Positions 25,697 to 33,614 of a stretch of 37,964 bases of DNA are shown piece by piece. Below the pieces are notes generated by a model. That model ran no database searches, had not been told where the DNA came from, and worked only from the letters and a program-made list of their open reading frames with translations. The first letter of the stretch is position 1. Each line of letters begins with the position of its first letter. Position numbers and translations under genes: made by a program. This stretch comes from Spirochaetaceae bacterium (GTDB lineage Bacteria > Spirochaetota > Spirochaetia > DSM-27196 > SKKC01): contig SKXQ01000147.1 of assembly GCA_007128315.1 (NCBI GenBank), positions 1 through 37,964 of the forward strand, read 5' to 3'.

Positions 25697-26883
25697 ACAA
25701 GGACTCCATGGCGGAAAAATTGACGATAATTCGGAAGCGGCTCGTCGGCGGTGCGGCAGGGCACCTCGACATCAAACATCCCGCAAACAACATCAACCGT
25801 CTTTTCGCCCATAATCCTGAGCGTTGTCGCCTTCCCGCCGGTAAGGCTCAACATTCCTTCAACGCCGTCGAGGGTGCCGTGATTCCGGACGTCGAAATCA
25901 CGACTGAGCTCGCGACCTTCCTCTTCGGTCGAGGACGCTCCGGCGAGCGGACGGACCGCTGCCCAGGCCTTATGATACTTCGTGTCCTTGAAGTCGGGCA
26001 CCATGTCGATTGCGGCTCGGGTAAGAAAGTCAACGTCTTTGTCGGGCACCGTACAGTCATCCGGATCGTCGCTCTGCCACTGCGTGGACCCGATGATGGA
26101 CAGGCCCCGCTGCGGCACCAGAATATCGCCGTCGCTGGCAGGTCTGAGACGCTCAATTATGTTGTTCACCAGACGACCCTGATGCGCGAGCATGGTTCCG
26201 GGTGCGGGTGTAATTGGCAGGTCTATGTCGGCCATGGCGGCGAGTTTCCCGGCCCAGCCCCCGGTGGCGTTGATCACGAGGTCACACGCTACGGTCTCAT
26301 CGGTTCCCGTTCGCAGGTCGCGAACCGTAACCCCGGCGATCCTCCGTCCCTCAAACACGAATGATTCGACGCGGGCGAAGTTCCGTATCACCGCGCCGAG
26401 CTGTCGAGCACCGGCAAAAAAGTGCATTGGTAACCGGTACGCATCCAGGGTTCCATCGGGCACCATGACGCCGCCGCGCAGAGTCGGGTTCAGCCGCGGT
26501 TCCATAGCGAGCAGTTCATCGGCGTTAAGCCACTGTGTCGGTATATCAGCCTCTGCACAGGCTTCCTCAAAGGTCTCGCGGTAGGCTTCTTCTTCCTCGG
26601 TAAAGGCGACGAACACTCCCCGGTTGGCCTCAATCGCCTCGGGAGCTATGCGCTTGAGAATGCGCACTTCGTTCATGCATTCGCGGCCAACGGCGCGGTC
26701 CTTGACCACGTATCGGGCTCCTGAATGCAGGAGGCCGTGGTGTCGTCCGGTCGAACCGCAGGTCAGCTCACCGCGTTCGAACAGCGTCGCCTTGAATCCG
26801 CGTTGTACGAGGTCGTACAGGATGGCAGCGCCGGTCCCGCCGCCGCCAACAACAACAACGTGCGTATCTGATACATTGCCCAT
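25693..26883 (-). CDS. glpA: FAD-dependent glycerol-3-phosphate dehydrogenase (GlpA-like)
   Basis: 396 aa. N-terminal FAD-binding Rossmann motif VVVGGGGTGAAILYDL followed by the GlpA/GlpD-type stretch CGSTGRHHGLLHSGARY, and a later INATGGWAGKLA. It ends at about residue 395, lacking the C-terminal Cys-rich domain of E. coli GlpA. It should oxidise sn-glycerol 3-phosphate to dihydroxyacetone phosphate. The start is set at the ATG just before the FAD motif (an ATG at 26892 is also possible); the frame is open far upstream but overlaps nudC there. The gene is coupled by ATGA to an SdhB-type iron-sulfur gene. A repeat copy at 26341 encodes EGRRI. Other members of this oxidoreductase family (for example 2-hydroxyglutarate dehydrogenase) are less likely. 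Confidence 0.8.
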   Translation of the reverse strand: MGNVSDTHVVVVGGGGTGAAILYDLVQRGFKATLFERGELTCGSTGRHHGLLHSGARYVVKDRAVGRECMNEVRILKRIAPEAIEANRGVFVAFTEEEEAYRETFEEACAEADIPTQWLNADELLAMEPRLNPTLRGGVMVPDGTLDAYRLPMHFFAGARQLGAVIRNFARVESFVFEGRRIAGVTVRDLRTGTDETVACDLVINATGGWAGKLAAMADIDLPITPAPGTMLAHQGRLVNNIIERLRPASDGDILVPQRGLSIIGSTQWQSDDPDDCTVPDKDVDFLTRAAIDMVPDFKDTKYHKAWAAVRPLAGASSTEEEGRELSRDFDVRNHGTLDGVEGMLSLTGGKATTLRIMGEKTVDVVCGMFDVEVPCRTADEPLPNYRQFFRHGVLV

Positions 26884-26944
26884 AGGCTGCATGCGCGTAG
26901 CGAGTGTACCTTGCGCGGCGTTGCTGTGCTTTCCACCGCCGTTA

Positions 26945-26972
26945 AGACTATCAGATTGCCGGGCTTTGTCAA
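26945..26972 (-). promoter_or_regulatory. Candidate promoter of the glpA-iron-sulfur operon
   Basis: Minus-strand TTGACA (26972-26967), 16-nt spacer, TAGTCT (26950-26945), about 60 nt before the dehydrogenase start and just after the nudC stop. Confidence 0.45.
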
Positions 26973-26992
26973 CGATAGCGAACCTTCTGCGA

Positions 26993-27763
26993 TTACAGAT
27001 CAGCGTGGCGGGCAACGAACCAGTCGATGAGCGTGCGCGCGACACTCGGTCGCGGAGGAACGTCCGGGAGTGCTCCAGGGTCACACCAGTACGCGTGATC
27101 GATTTCTGTTCCATCGACCTCGATCTCACCGGAACGGTATTCACAGACGAAAGCGATCATAAGGCTGTCGGGAAATGGCCAGGGCTGACTGCTCATGTAG
27201 CGGATATTCTGCACCTCGATTGCGGTCTCTTCGCGCACTTCACGCGCGACACACTCTTCAAGGGTCTCTCCGGGATCGACAAAACCCGCGATCACGCTGT
27301 AAAACCCGTGCGCCCGTCGTGCGTTGTGAGCCAGAAGCAGTCTCCCGTCCCTGATTACCGCTACGATTATCGCCGGAGAAATGCGGGGGTATACCACAGC
27401 CCCGCACGAGAGGCACTTCCGCGCGTGCTCGGCAACCAGGCGCTGCGTTTTTCCGCCGCAGGATCCGCAGTACTGGTGCGTCGTGTCCCAGTGTGCGAGA
27501 TGGACCGCCCGCGCCGCGCAGCGGAAGTCGGCTTCCGGGGCGCTGCGAAGCAGATCCCGCAGCGTGCGCGTTCCATACGCCCCGGCGACCTCAAACCCTG
27601 GTTCGGTCGTGAGCAGGCGCACCCGCCTGCCGTTCGAACAGAGGCCGAGATCGATCGCCTCGTCCGCGTTCAGCCCGAGGGTACGCACATCGCTGTGTTC
27701 GAGGAGTATGCGTGCCTCGTGCGTGATCAGTGTGTCTGCGACGCGTACGATGTAAGAGTCCAC
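26993..27763 (-). CDS. nudC: NADH pyrophosphatase / NAD-capped RNA hydrolase
   Basis: 256 aa, Nudix hydrolase of the NudC type, which cleaves NADH to NMNH and AMP and removes NAD caps from RNA. A four-Cys zinc ribbon (YCGSCGG then [11 protein letters not shown], about residues 100-122) precedes the Nudix box [21 protein letters not shown]. The [11 protein letters not shown] motif that separates NudC from other Nudix enzymes is present. The last conserved Gly of the box is Ala, a small change. Start is chosen at GTG 27763 because a TACAAT box (27775-27770) places transcription start about there; a GTG at 27799 is the alternative. Divergent from the HD-GYP gene. Confidence 0.9.
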   Translation of the reverse strand: MDSYIVRVADTLITHEARILLEHSDVRTLGLNADEAIDLGLCSNGRRVRLLTTEPGFEVAGAYGTRTLRDLLRSAPEADFRCAARAVHLAHWDTTHQYCGSCGGKTQRLVAEHARKCLSCGAVVYPRISPAIIVAVIRDGRLLLAHNARRAHGFYSVIAGFVDPGETLEECVAREVREETAIEVQNIRYMSSQPWPFPDSLMIAFVCEYRSGEIEVDGTEIDHAYWCDPGALPDVPPRPSVARTLIDWFVARHADL

Positions 27764-27792
27764 GCGTCCATTGTAGTATGGAAGCAGCAAAC

Positions 27793-27821
27793 TTGACACC
27801 GCAGGCGGGGGTTCATAGACT
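27793..27821 (+). promoter_or_regulatory. Promoter of the GAF-HD-GYP gene
   Basis: Perfect -35 TTGACA (27793-27798), 17-nt spacer, -10 TAGACT (27816-27821), 39 nt before the start codon. The same 100-nt gap carries the nudC promoter on the other strand. Confidence 0.6.
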
Positions 27822-27860
27822 TTAGAGGGAGGCGCACATCTTTAAGGACACAGACCGCAT

Positions 27861-29090
27861 ATGACGTCTTCCGAGCAGAAACTTCGCGAAATTCTTGCAC
27901 TCGATGTGGAACTCAACCGTATACAGGACGTTGACATCCTTCTCGAGCGTATTCTCTCCGAGGCCCGGCGCGTAGCCCGGGCGGACGCGGGGAGCATTTA
28001 CGTGCGTAAAGAAGATGAACTTCTGATCAGCTACGCACAGAACGACACCCATCAGGCGAAACTGCCGAAGGGACAGAAACTCATTTACAACGTGTTTACC
28101 GTCCCGATCAGTCACAAAACCATCAGCGGTTACTGTGCAGCCACCGGAGAACAGGTAAACATCCCTGACGTGTACGAGATTCCGGACGAAGCGCCCTACG
28201 GCTTTGACCCCTCGTACGACCGCATCAGTGAGTACCGCTCACGGTCGATGCTTGCCATACCGCTTCGCGACCAGAACGGCACCATACTCGGAGTCATACA
28301 GCTCATAAACAAAATAAACCCCGACGGCTCGGTCGGAGTATTTGATGCTGATGATGAACTGATCACGATGCACTTTGCTACGAATGCAACCGTCGCATTG
28401 CAGCGGGCACAAATGACCCGCGCGATCATTCTCCGCATGATTCGCATGGCCGAGTTACGGGATCCCAAGGAAACCGGCCCCCATGTCAACCGGGTCGCCG
28501 GGTATTCGGTTGAGATTTACGAGCACTGGGCACAGCGGCAGGGCCATGATCCGAAAGAGATCGAGCGTGGACGTGACAATCTGCGTATGGCGGCGATGCT
28601 GCACGACGTGGGTAAGGTCGCTATTTCGGACACCATACTCAAAAAGCCGGGGCGATTCACTGACGAAGAGTTTTCGGTCATGAAAACCCATACCTGGGTA
28701 GGCGCACGGCTGTTCGCAGACCGGCAGTCAGAGTTCGATGCGATCGCCGCCGAGATTGCGGTCAGCCACCATGAGAGCTGGGACGGGACGGGCTATCCCG
28801 GGAAGGTTGACATCAATACCGGTGAGCCGGTCGAGACCGACGATGCAGGCAAGGCTGTCGGGTATGCCGGCGAGGAAATTCCGATATACGGGCGCATTGT
28901 CTCCATCGCCGACGTCTACGATGCTCTCTGTTCGAGTCGGGTCTACAAGGAAGCGTGGTCGGAAGACGACGTTGTCGAGGAAATCCGGAAGCTCAGCGGG
29001 GTTAAATTTGACCCGGAAGTCGTTGAGTGTTTCCTCGAGGTACTGCCGAATATCAGGCAGATAACCAAACGCTACAAAGACCCCGAATAG
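27861..29090 (+). CDS. GAF-HD-GYP cyclic-di-GMP phosphodiesterase
   Basis: 409 aa, cytoplasmic. The N-terminal GAF sensor (about residues 15-185, ARRVARADAGSIYVRKEDEL, then RSMLAIPLRDQNGTILGVIQLINK) is followed by an HD-GYP domain (about 195-405). The metal-binding HD pair is in MLHDVGKVAISD, further His residues in MKTHTWVGARLF and VSHHESWDGTGYPG, where the last four to five residues are the GYP motif, and IADVYDALCSSRVYKEAW completes the set. It should degrade c-di-GMP under control of a small ligand sensed by GAF. A 23-residue acidic-looking insertion (GEPVETDDAGKAVGYAGEE) separates the GYP motif from the next conserved block. No response-receiver domain. Single-gene unit with its own promoter, convergent with pntB. 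Confidence 0.93.
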   Translation: MTSSEQKLREILALDVELNRIQDVDILLERILSEARRVARADAGSIYVRKEDELLISYAQNDTHQAKLPKGQKLIYNVFTVPISHKTISGYCAATGEQVNIPDVYEIPDEAPYGFDPSYDRISEYRSRSMLAIPLRDQNGTILGVIQLINKINPDGSVGVFDADDELITMHFATNATVALQRAQMTRAIILRMIRMAELRDPKETGPHVNRVAGYSVEIYEHWAQRQGHDPKEIERGRDNLRMAAMLHDVGKVAISDTILKKPGRFTDEEFSVMKTHTWVGARLFADRQSEFDAIAAEIAVSHHESWDGTGYPGKVDINTGEPVETDDAGKAVGYAGEEIPIYGRIVSIADVYDALCSSRVYKEAWSEDDVVEEIRKLSGVKFDPEVVECFLEVLPNIRQITKRYKDPE

Positions 29091-29122
29091 CTGTAAGCGC
29101 GGTACGCACAACCACTGCCGCA

Positions 29123-29141
29123 CCGCTTCAAGGAGAAGCGG
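29123..29141. terminator. Hairpin between convergent genes
   Basis: CCGCTTC, 5-nt loop, GAAGCGG: a perfect 7-bp stem that extends by two more pairs beyond one mismatch. It sits between the HD-GYP stop and the pntB stop, so it could act in both directions, but no T-run follows. Confidence 0.4.
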
Positions 29142-29152
29142 CGCGCACCTGC

Positions 29153-30559
29153 TCAGGCTTCCTTATACGCCTGCACAAGATCATCTACAGCCTTCTTTCC
29201 ATCACCGAATAACATGAGGGTGTTGTCGAAGGTAAACAGCGGATTTGGTATGCCCGCGAACCCCGGACTGAGACTGCGTTTTATGACCACGACGGTACGG
29301 GACTGGTCGACATCGAGAATAGGCATGCCCGAAATCGGACCCCCCGCTTCCCGGGCCGACGGGTTTACGACATCATTCGCACCGATGACGATGGTGACAT
29401 CGGTATTCTTGAAGGTCGGGTTAATCTGATCCATTTCTTTGAGCTTGTCGTAGCTGATCGCCTCTTCGGCCAGCAGCACGTTCATGTGACCGGGCATGCG
29501 GCCCGCAACCGGGTGTATGCCGAACTCAACGGTAATGCCATCGGCCTCCATCGCCTCGGTAAGCTGCCTGACCGCCGACTGGGCGCGGGCTACCGCCATA
29601 CCGTACCCGGGGACAAACACCACGCGTCGGGCGATCTTGAGGATCATGGCGACTTCATCCGCATTCGTGCTCTTGGTCTTGCCCGCATAGATATCGTCGG
29701 TTGATGCCTTCTCCGGGATGGCACCCATACCACCGAACAGCACGTTCGCCAGGGACCGGTTCATTGCCTTACACATGATCTGCGTAAGAATGATACCGGA
29801 TGCACCGACCAGCGATCCGGAGATGATGAGGATGGTGTTGGAGAGCACAAAACCGGTGGCCGCAGCGGCGAGACCGGAGTACGAGTTCAGCAGCGCAATG
29901 ACTATGGGCATGTCTGCACCACCGATCGGTACGACCAGGAGCAGGCCAAGGAGTCCGGCAATACCCGCGAGAACCCAGAACAGTGACATGTCCGCAGGGT
30001 CGAGTATGACCAGGACTGCGACGGCTACCGTCAGACCGCCGACAAGGATTTTCACGATCTGCTCACCACGATACCGTACGGGCTGTTCGGTAACCAGGCC
30101 CTGCAGCTTCGCGAAGGCAACGACGCTGCCGGTAAAGGTGACCGCTCCGATGATCGCGCTCAGCACCGTGGATATGGAGATCTGCAGGTCCAGACCACCG
30201 GCTCCGGCGCCACTGATGATGCCGACGGCCTGTATCAGAGCTGCTGCGGCGACGAGAACCGATGCGCCTCCTCCGAAACCGTTAAACAGACCGACGAGCT
30301 GTGGCATGGCTGTCATCTTGATGGTCAACGCGAACACCGCTCCGATCGCCGCACCGCCGGCCATGCCTCCGATGAGGACAGGCAGATTGAGCAGCTCCTG
30401 GTCGACAAGCGTGACGACAACTGCAATGAGCATGGCCACCGCACCGTAAAGATTGCCGCGGACCGCGCTGCGAGGATGAGTCAGTCCTTTCAATCCGAGA
30501 ATGAACAGGACGGCCGCAATCAGATACGCGAGATTTACAAAATCAAAGGTCATGAACAT
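29153..30559 (-). CDS. pntB: NAD(P) transhydrogenase subunit beta
   Basis: 468 aa. The N-terminal two thirds has about nine membrane segments (GLKGLTHPRSAVRGNLYG, then LVGLFNGFGGGASVLVA, both typical). The C-terminal NADP-binding domain (about 285-468) carries VPGYGMAVARAQ, the GIHPVAGRMPGHMNVLLAEE block and VIGANDVVNPSA. With the two alpha subunits it forms the proton-translocating transhydrogenase that moves hydride between NADH and NADP+, driven by the proton gradient, a main NADPH source. Start ATG lies 4 nt after the stop of the small alpha subunit. Third gene of the operon. Confidence 0.95.
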   Translation of the reverse strand: MFMTFDFVNLAYLIAAVLFILGLKGLTHPRSAVRGNLYGAVAMLIAVVVTLVDQELLNLPVLIGGMAGGAAIGAVFALTIKMTAMPQLVGLFNGFGGGASVLVAAAALIQAVGIISGAGAGGLDLQISISTVLSAIIGAVTFTGSVVAFAKLQGLVTEQPVRYRGEQIVKILVGGLTVAVAVLVILDPADMSLFWVLAGIAGLLGLLLVVPIGGADMPIVIALLNSYSGLAAAATGFVLSNTILIISGSLVGASGIILTQIMCKAMNRSLANVLFGGMGAIPEKASTDDIYAGKTKSTNADEVAMILKIARRVVFVPGYGMAVARAQSAVRQLTEAMEADGITVEFGIHPVAGRMPGHMNVLLAEEAISYDKLKEMDQINPTFKNTDVTIVIGANDVVNPSAREAGGPISGMPILDVDQSRTVVVIKRSLSPGFAGIPNPLFTFDNTLMLFGDGKKAVDDLVQAYKEA

Positions 30560-30563
30560 TCCC

Positions 30564-30842
30564 CTACTTCCTGAACTTCTTGAGCATGCGGTGTGTCACG
30601 AGAAACCCGCCGACCACATTGGTGGTGGCGAACACGAGAGCGGTTACACCGAGCACCGCCGCAAGCGGGCCCGTTGTTGAACCGCTTGCAACGATCGCTC
30701 CGACGAGGGTTATCCCCGAAATGGCATTCGAGCCGGACATGAGCGGCGTGTGCAGAATCGGCGGCACCTTGGTTATGACCTCGAACCCGACGAAGACCGC
30801 CAGGGCGAAAATGGTCAGAATCATGACAAAGCTGGTATCCAT
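30564..30842 (-). CDS. NAD(P) transhydrogenase subunit alpha, membrane part
   Basis: 92 aa with three membrane segments: VMILTIFALAVFVGFEVITKV, then after the conserved loop PPILHTPLMSGSNAISG two further helices. This is the separate alpha-2 (PntAB) polypeptide of the three-subunit enzymes like that of Rhodospirillum rubrum. A Shine-Dalgarno AAGGAG lies 10 nt before the ATG. It sits between alpha-1 (7 nt upstream) and beta (4 nt downstream). Confidence 0.93.
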   Translation of the reverse strand: MDTSFVMILTIFALAVFVGFEVITKVPPILHTPLMSGSNAISGITLVGAIVASGSTTGPLAAVLGVTALVFATTNVVGGFLVTHRMLKKFRK

Positions 30843-30849
30843 ACTGTTG

Positions 30850-31992
30850 TTACTCCTTTCCGTAGGCCGACTTCAGATACTGTCCGCGAATCTCACCGTT
30901 GTGAATAACAAGGGTGGCGTCAGTAATCTCGTCTGACAGGTCGAGGGTCAGTTCGCCGTCGGCGATAACGTTCTGAAGGTAGGTGACCATGTTTTTGCTG
31001 TAGAGCTGCGACGCGCTGCCAGCCATCTGCGAGACGAGGTTCAGCGGACCAACGATGGTTACCCCGTGGGCTGTGACGGTTTCACCCGGCCTGGTCAGCT
31101 CACAGTTACCCCCCCGTTCCGCGCCAAGATCGATAATGACCGAGTTAGGCTGCATTCCGGCGACCATTTCCTCGGTCACGAGTCTTGGAGCCGGTTTGCC
31201 GGGAACGGCAGCGGTCGTAATGACCACGTCACTGTCGGCGAGTACGCTCTTCATCATTTCCCGCTGCTTCTCGTAGAAGGCTTCGTCCATTTCCTTTGCA
31301 TAGCCGCCGGAACCTTCGGCGCCCTCGCCGAGGTCGAGTTGCACGAACTTCGCCCCGAGGCTCTCCGCCTGCTCTTTCGCGGCGCTTCGGACATCGTACG
31401 CGCTGACGATCGCTCCGAGACGCTGTGCGGTTGCAATCGCCTGAAGCCCCGCGACGCCTACGCCGACGATGAACACCTTCGCCGGCACGATCGTTCCCGC
31501 CGCAGTCATCATCATGGGAAACATCTTCGGCAGGGTTGTTGCGGCAGTCAGAACCGCCTGATACCCGGCGAGGTTCGCCATGGACGAGAGGACATCCATG
31601 CTCTGCGCCCGCGTGATACGCGGAATGAGCTCCATCGACATCAGCGAGCCCTTCTGTTTTACCAGCGTATCGAACGAAGCGTGACTGCGGAAGGGATCGG
31701 CGATGCCAACCCAGACCTGTCCTTCCTGACCGACTTCAAGATCAGTTCCTCCGTCTGCACTCGAAGCGCAGCGTACCGTCGACACGATCTGACTCCCGGC
31801 TGTTATGGCGGCACGGTCCGCTATGACCGCCCCTTTCTCTTCGTATTCGCTGTCCGCGTAGCCGGCCTGAACACCGGCGCCCTTTTCGACCCGCACTTCA
31901 CAGCCGAGTTTCGCAAGAAGAGGTACATGGGCCGGAATTACGGCAACACGTTTCTCCCCGGGTGCTGTTTCCCTGAGCACACCTACAATCAT
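30850..31992 (-). CDS. pntA: NAD(P) transhydrogenase subunit alpha, NAD-binding part
   Basis: 380-aa soluble alpha-1 subunit, related to alanine dehydrogenase, which binds NAD(H). MIVGVLRETAPGEKRVAVIPAHV begins the AlaDH/PNT N-terminal domain. The nucleotide fold has VFIVGVGVAGLQAIATAQRLGA (about residue 165), and the RSAAKEQAESLGAKFV block and VIIDLGAERGGN follow. The start is fixed by AAGGAG 9 nt upstream; a longer open frame is ignored. Heads the three-gene pnt operon. Between it and the CrtI-like gene are 80 nt that can fold into a hairpin. Confidence 0.95.
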   Translation of the reverse strand: MIVGVLRETAPGEKRVAVIPAHVPLLAKLGCEVRVEKGAGVQAGYADSEYEEKGAVIADRAAITAGSQIVSTVRCASSADGGTDLEVGQEGQVWVGIADPFRSHASFDTLVKQKGSLMSMELIPRITRAQSMDVLSSMANLAGYQAVLTAATTLPKMFPMMMTAAGTIVPAKVFIVGVGVAGLQAIATAQRLGAIVSAYDVRSAAKEQAESLGAKFVQLDLGEGAEGSGGYAKEMDEAFYEKQREMMKSVLADSDVVITTAAVPGKPAPRLVTEEMVAGMQPNSVIIDLGAERGGNCELTRPGETVTAHGVTIVGPLNLVSQMAGSASQLYSKNMVTYLQNVIADGELTLDLSDEITDATLVIHNGEIRGQYLKSAYGKE

Positions 31993-32033
31993 GATGAGAC
32001 ACTCCTTTTCCGGTTCGTTGGTGAACAACGGCA

Positions 32034-32059
32034 GCCTATCACCAAAAATGAGGATAGGC
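32034..32059. promoter_or_regulatory. Hairpin in the crtI-like/pnt intergenic leader
   Basis: GCCTATC (32034-32040), 12-nt loop, GATAGGC (32053-32059), a perfect 7-bp stem. It lies after the desaturase stop and before the pntA Shine-Dalgarno. A second small inverted repeat CGTTG/CAACG is beside it (32016-32030). It could be a terminator without T-run or a leader structure; I cannot tell which. Confidence 0.3.
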
Positions 32060-32072
32060 CACCATGCACCGA

Positions 32073-33572
32073 TCAGCTTTCGTGCTGCAAGATGAGATCC
32101 GATACGATTTTTCCGCCACTTACGACCAGTGGCATGCCACCACCGGGATGGCAACTGCCGCCGCAGAAATACAGTCCTCGATATCGTTTTGATCTGTTCG
32201 GGTGTCGAAGGAACGCGGCAGCCCTGCTGTTCGATGAGATGCCGTACAGCGACCCTCGATGGCTCCGTGTACGCTCTGCAATATCGGCGGGGGTCATAAT
32301 CTGTTCTGTTTCGATATACGGTTCCACGTTTACGCCCAATCTTGAGGAGATAGTCGCCAGCACCACCGTTCGGACCCGTGCCGTTTCGGCTGCCCAGTCC
32401 TGACCGTCGTCGTACGGGGCATTGATAAGCACAAACCAGTTTTCACCATCCTCGGGTGCATCATCGGGGCTCGACTTGGAGGTGATGTTCACATACACGG
32501 TCGGATCATCCGGACAGACCCGCTCGTCGAAGATCTGTCCGAACTCCTCTCGATAATCCCGCGAGAAAAAAATGTTGTGGTGAGACAGCTCCGGACAGAC
32601 TCGCCGGATACCCCAGTAGAAGACCAGAGCCGATGAACTTGGTTCAAGCGATTCGTGTCGCACAAGCTCCGGTGCTTCGGGCTCGGCGAGGAGATCACGA
32701 TAGGCCACGGTTACATCGGCATTGCAGACCACCGCCTGCGCCGGGATGTGGGTCCCGTCCACGCTGACACCGGTCACGCGACGGCGCCGGCCCTGTTGCG
32801 CCCAGGTAATCCGCTCCACGTGTTTCCCCCTATGCACCTGCACACCGATTTCGCGCGCCACCTGTTCCAGCGCCTTCGGGATCTCGTGTATCCCGCCGGC
32901 CACTGCATACGCACCACCACGGTACTCCACGTGAGGTATGATGTTCAGGGTCGCCGGTGTTCTGAACGGACTCGACCCATTGTAGGTCGCGTAGCGTTCG
33001 AACAGCTGACGGGCGTGTGGCGTCTCAAAATAGTGTTCCACGGCTTCTGCCATGGTACGCAGCGGATCTATCCCCGGGAACCGGAACAAGGACTTCAGGA
33101 AACCGGGACGCAGATAGGACGTTGAGTCGTGAAGACTTCTGTTCAGAAACATGTCGGCGGCTATAGAGTGTATGCGTGTGGAATAAGCCAGGAAGCGTGC
33201 CAGATTTTCGCTTCCCTCCCCGGTTGCCTCATGAAGTTCGCGTGCGAACCGGTCCTCATCCGCCCATGCACTGAAGGAAACACCGTCAGAGTAGAAGTAA
33301 CGGCAGATCTCGGGAAGCGGAATCAGCTTCACGTAATCGGCCATATCTCTTCCGGCGACCGAAAAAAGCTCTTCGAACACCTTCGGCATGGTGAACAGCG
33401 ACGGTCCGGTATCAAAACGATACCCGTCCCGTTCCATTGTGCCGGCTTTGCCCCCGACCGTTTCTGAGGCTTCATACACGCTGACGCGCCAGCCTCGGCT
33501 TGCCAGGCGTATCGCCGCCGACAGACCTCCAAGACCCGCTCCTACAACAACTGCTGCTCTCCTGTCGTTCAT
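32073..33572 (-). CDS. CrtI-family phytoene desaturase-like FAD oxidoreductase
   Basis: 499 aa. N-terminal dinucleotide motif AVVVGAGLGGLSAAIRLASRGWRV, then the CrtI-type ETVGGKAGTMERDGYRFDTGPSLFTMP. The C terminus has the family signature LYFCGGSCHPGGGMPLVVSGGKIVSDLI. These enzymes desaturate or otherwise oxidise carotenoids; the exact step cannot be read, and no phytoene synthase or cyclase gene is nearby. The ATG at 33572 begins right before the FAD motif; an in-frame GTG at 33608 would add 12 residues. It follows a GH3 lipoprotein gene within about 40 nt on the same strand, probably one operon with that gene and the SDR. Confidence 0.85.
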   Translation of the reverse strand: MNDRRAAVVVGAGLGGLSAAIRLASRGWRVSVYEASETVGGKAGTMERDGYRFDTGPSLFTMPKVFEELFSVAGRDMADYVKLIPLPEICRYFYSDGVSFSAWADEDRFARELHEATGEGSENLARFLAYSTRIHSIAADMFLNRSLHDSTSYLRPGFLKSLFRFPGIDPLRTMAEAVEHYFETPHARQLFERYATYNGSSPFRTPATLNIIPHVEYRGGAYAVAGGIHEIPKALEQVAREIGVQVHRGKHVERITWAQQGRRRRVTGVSVDGTHIPAQAVVCNADVTVAYRDLLAEPEAPELVRHESLEPSSSALVFYWGIRRVCPELSHHNIFFSRDYREEFGQIFDERVCPDDPTVYVNITSKSSPDDAPEDGENWFVLINAPYDDGQDWAAETARVRTVVLATISSRLGVNVEPYIETEQIMTPADIAERTRSHRGSLYGISSNSRAAAFLRHPNRSKRYRGLYFCGGSCHPGGGMPLVVSGGKIVSDLILQHES

Positions 33573-33614
33573 GCTGTGTCGTACGCTCCCGTGTAATCGT
33601 TCTGACACGCTGCC

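Noticed and set aside
26884-27144. Longer N terminus for the GlpA-like dehydrogenase
   Set aside because: It would overlap nudC, crosses a likely promoter, and adds low-complexity Arg-rich sequence before the FAD motif.
27336-27352. CTCCCGTCCCTGAT in nudC as another repeat copy
   Set aside because: Two mismatches to the 10-mer, and the encoded RDGR is ordinary for Nudix proteins.
31066-32403. 445-codon plus-strand open frame across pntA and the desaturase end
   Set aside because: Shadow of two confident minus-strand genes; translation shows no family resemblance.
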